From Clostridiales bacterium (GTDB lineage: Bacteria; Bacillota; Clostridia; Oscillospirales; Oscillospiraceae): a DNA stretch of 6,616 nt. The DNA lies in the NCBI GenBank assembly GCA_017577345.1, contig PITX01000076.1, positions 1-6,616 of the forward strand, in the 5' to 3' direction. Of this stretch, positions 6,616-6,616 are shown one piece after another. Made by a program: the position numbers and the translations under genes. The notes under the pieces are model-generated. The model had not been told where the DNA came from and did not search any database. It was given only the letters and a program-made list of their open reading frames with translations. How positions within the stretch are numbered: position 1 is the first letter of the stretch; each line of letters begins with the position of its first letter.

Positions 6616-6616
6616 G

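Noticed and set aside
1..6616. A mobile element, CRISPR array, defence system or novel gene cluster
   Set aside because: Every stretch is filled by housekeeping genes or short intergenic regions. No transposase, integrase, direct-repeat array or unassigned gene is present.

Overview
The window is a stretch of ordinary bacterial chromosome carrying housekeeping genes. All seven protein genes match well-known families along the whole length visible. The gene order pyrH-frr-uppS-cdsA-dxr, the strong AGGAGG-type ribosome binding sites and a glutaminyl-tRNA synthetase in this setting suggest a moderately GC-rich member of the Clostridia, perhaps Ruminococcaceae/Oscillospiraceae. This placement is an inference from gene order and protein style, not from any database search. 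I see no mobile element, CRISPR array, tRNA or rRNA, and no sign of an undescribed system.

Layout. From 3770 down to the left edge, the minus strand carries a tightly packed operon: pyrH (UMP kinase), frr (ribosome recycling factor), uppS (undecaprenyl diphosphate synthase), cdsA (phosphatidate cytidylyltransferase) and dxr (DXP reductoisomerase, cut at base 1). Four of the five genes abut within 1 nt or overlap by 1 nt. The exception is frr-uppS, where a 79-nt gap holds a strong hairpin. From 3968 to 5689 the plus strand carries glnS, divergent from the operon. From the right edge down to 5743 the minus strand carries the ornithine carbamoyltransferase gene (argF), missing its N-terminus and convergent with glnS. 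The two convergent genes share a bidirectional terminator. The longest stretch without a gene is the 197-bp divergent promoter region at 3771-3967.

How the genes fit together. pyrH supplies UDP for nucleotide and cell-wall precursors, and frr recycles ribosomes. dxr makes MEP for isoprenoids, uppS builds the C55 lipid carrier from isoprenoid units, and cdsA makes CDP-diacylglycerol for phospholipids. The operon therefore links translation, nucleotide supply and envelope synthesis. glnS charges tRNA-Gln directly, and argF makes citrulline for arginine synthesis.

Points worth a second look are modest: a perfect 17-bp dyad inside the spacer of the predicted glnS promoter, the hairpin between frr and uppS, a Ser-to-Cys change in the predicted phosphate-binding site of Dxr, and an apparent pyrH promoter where rpsB-tsf often lies. 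Long antisense reading frames opposite the genes, including one of 564 codons opposite glnS, are explained by codon choice.
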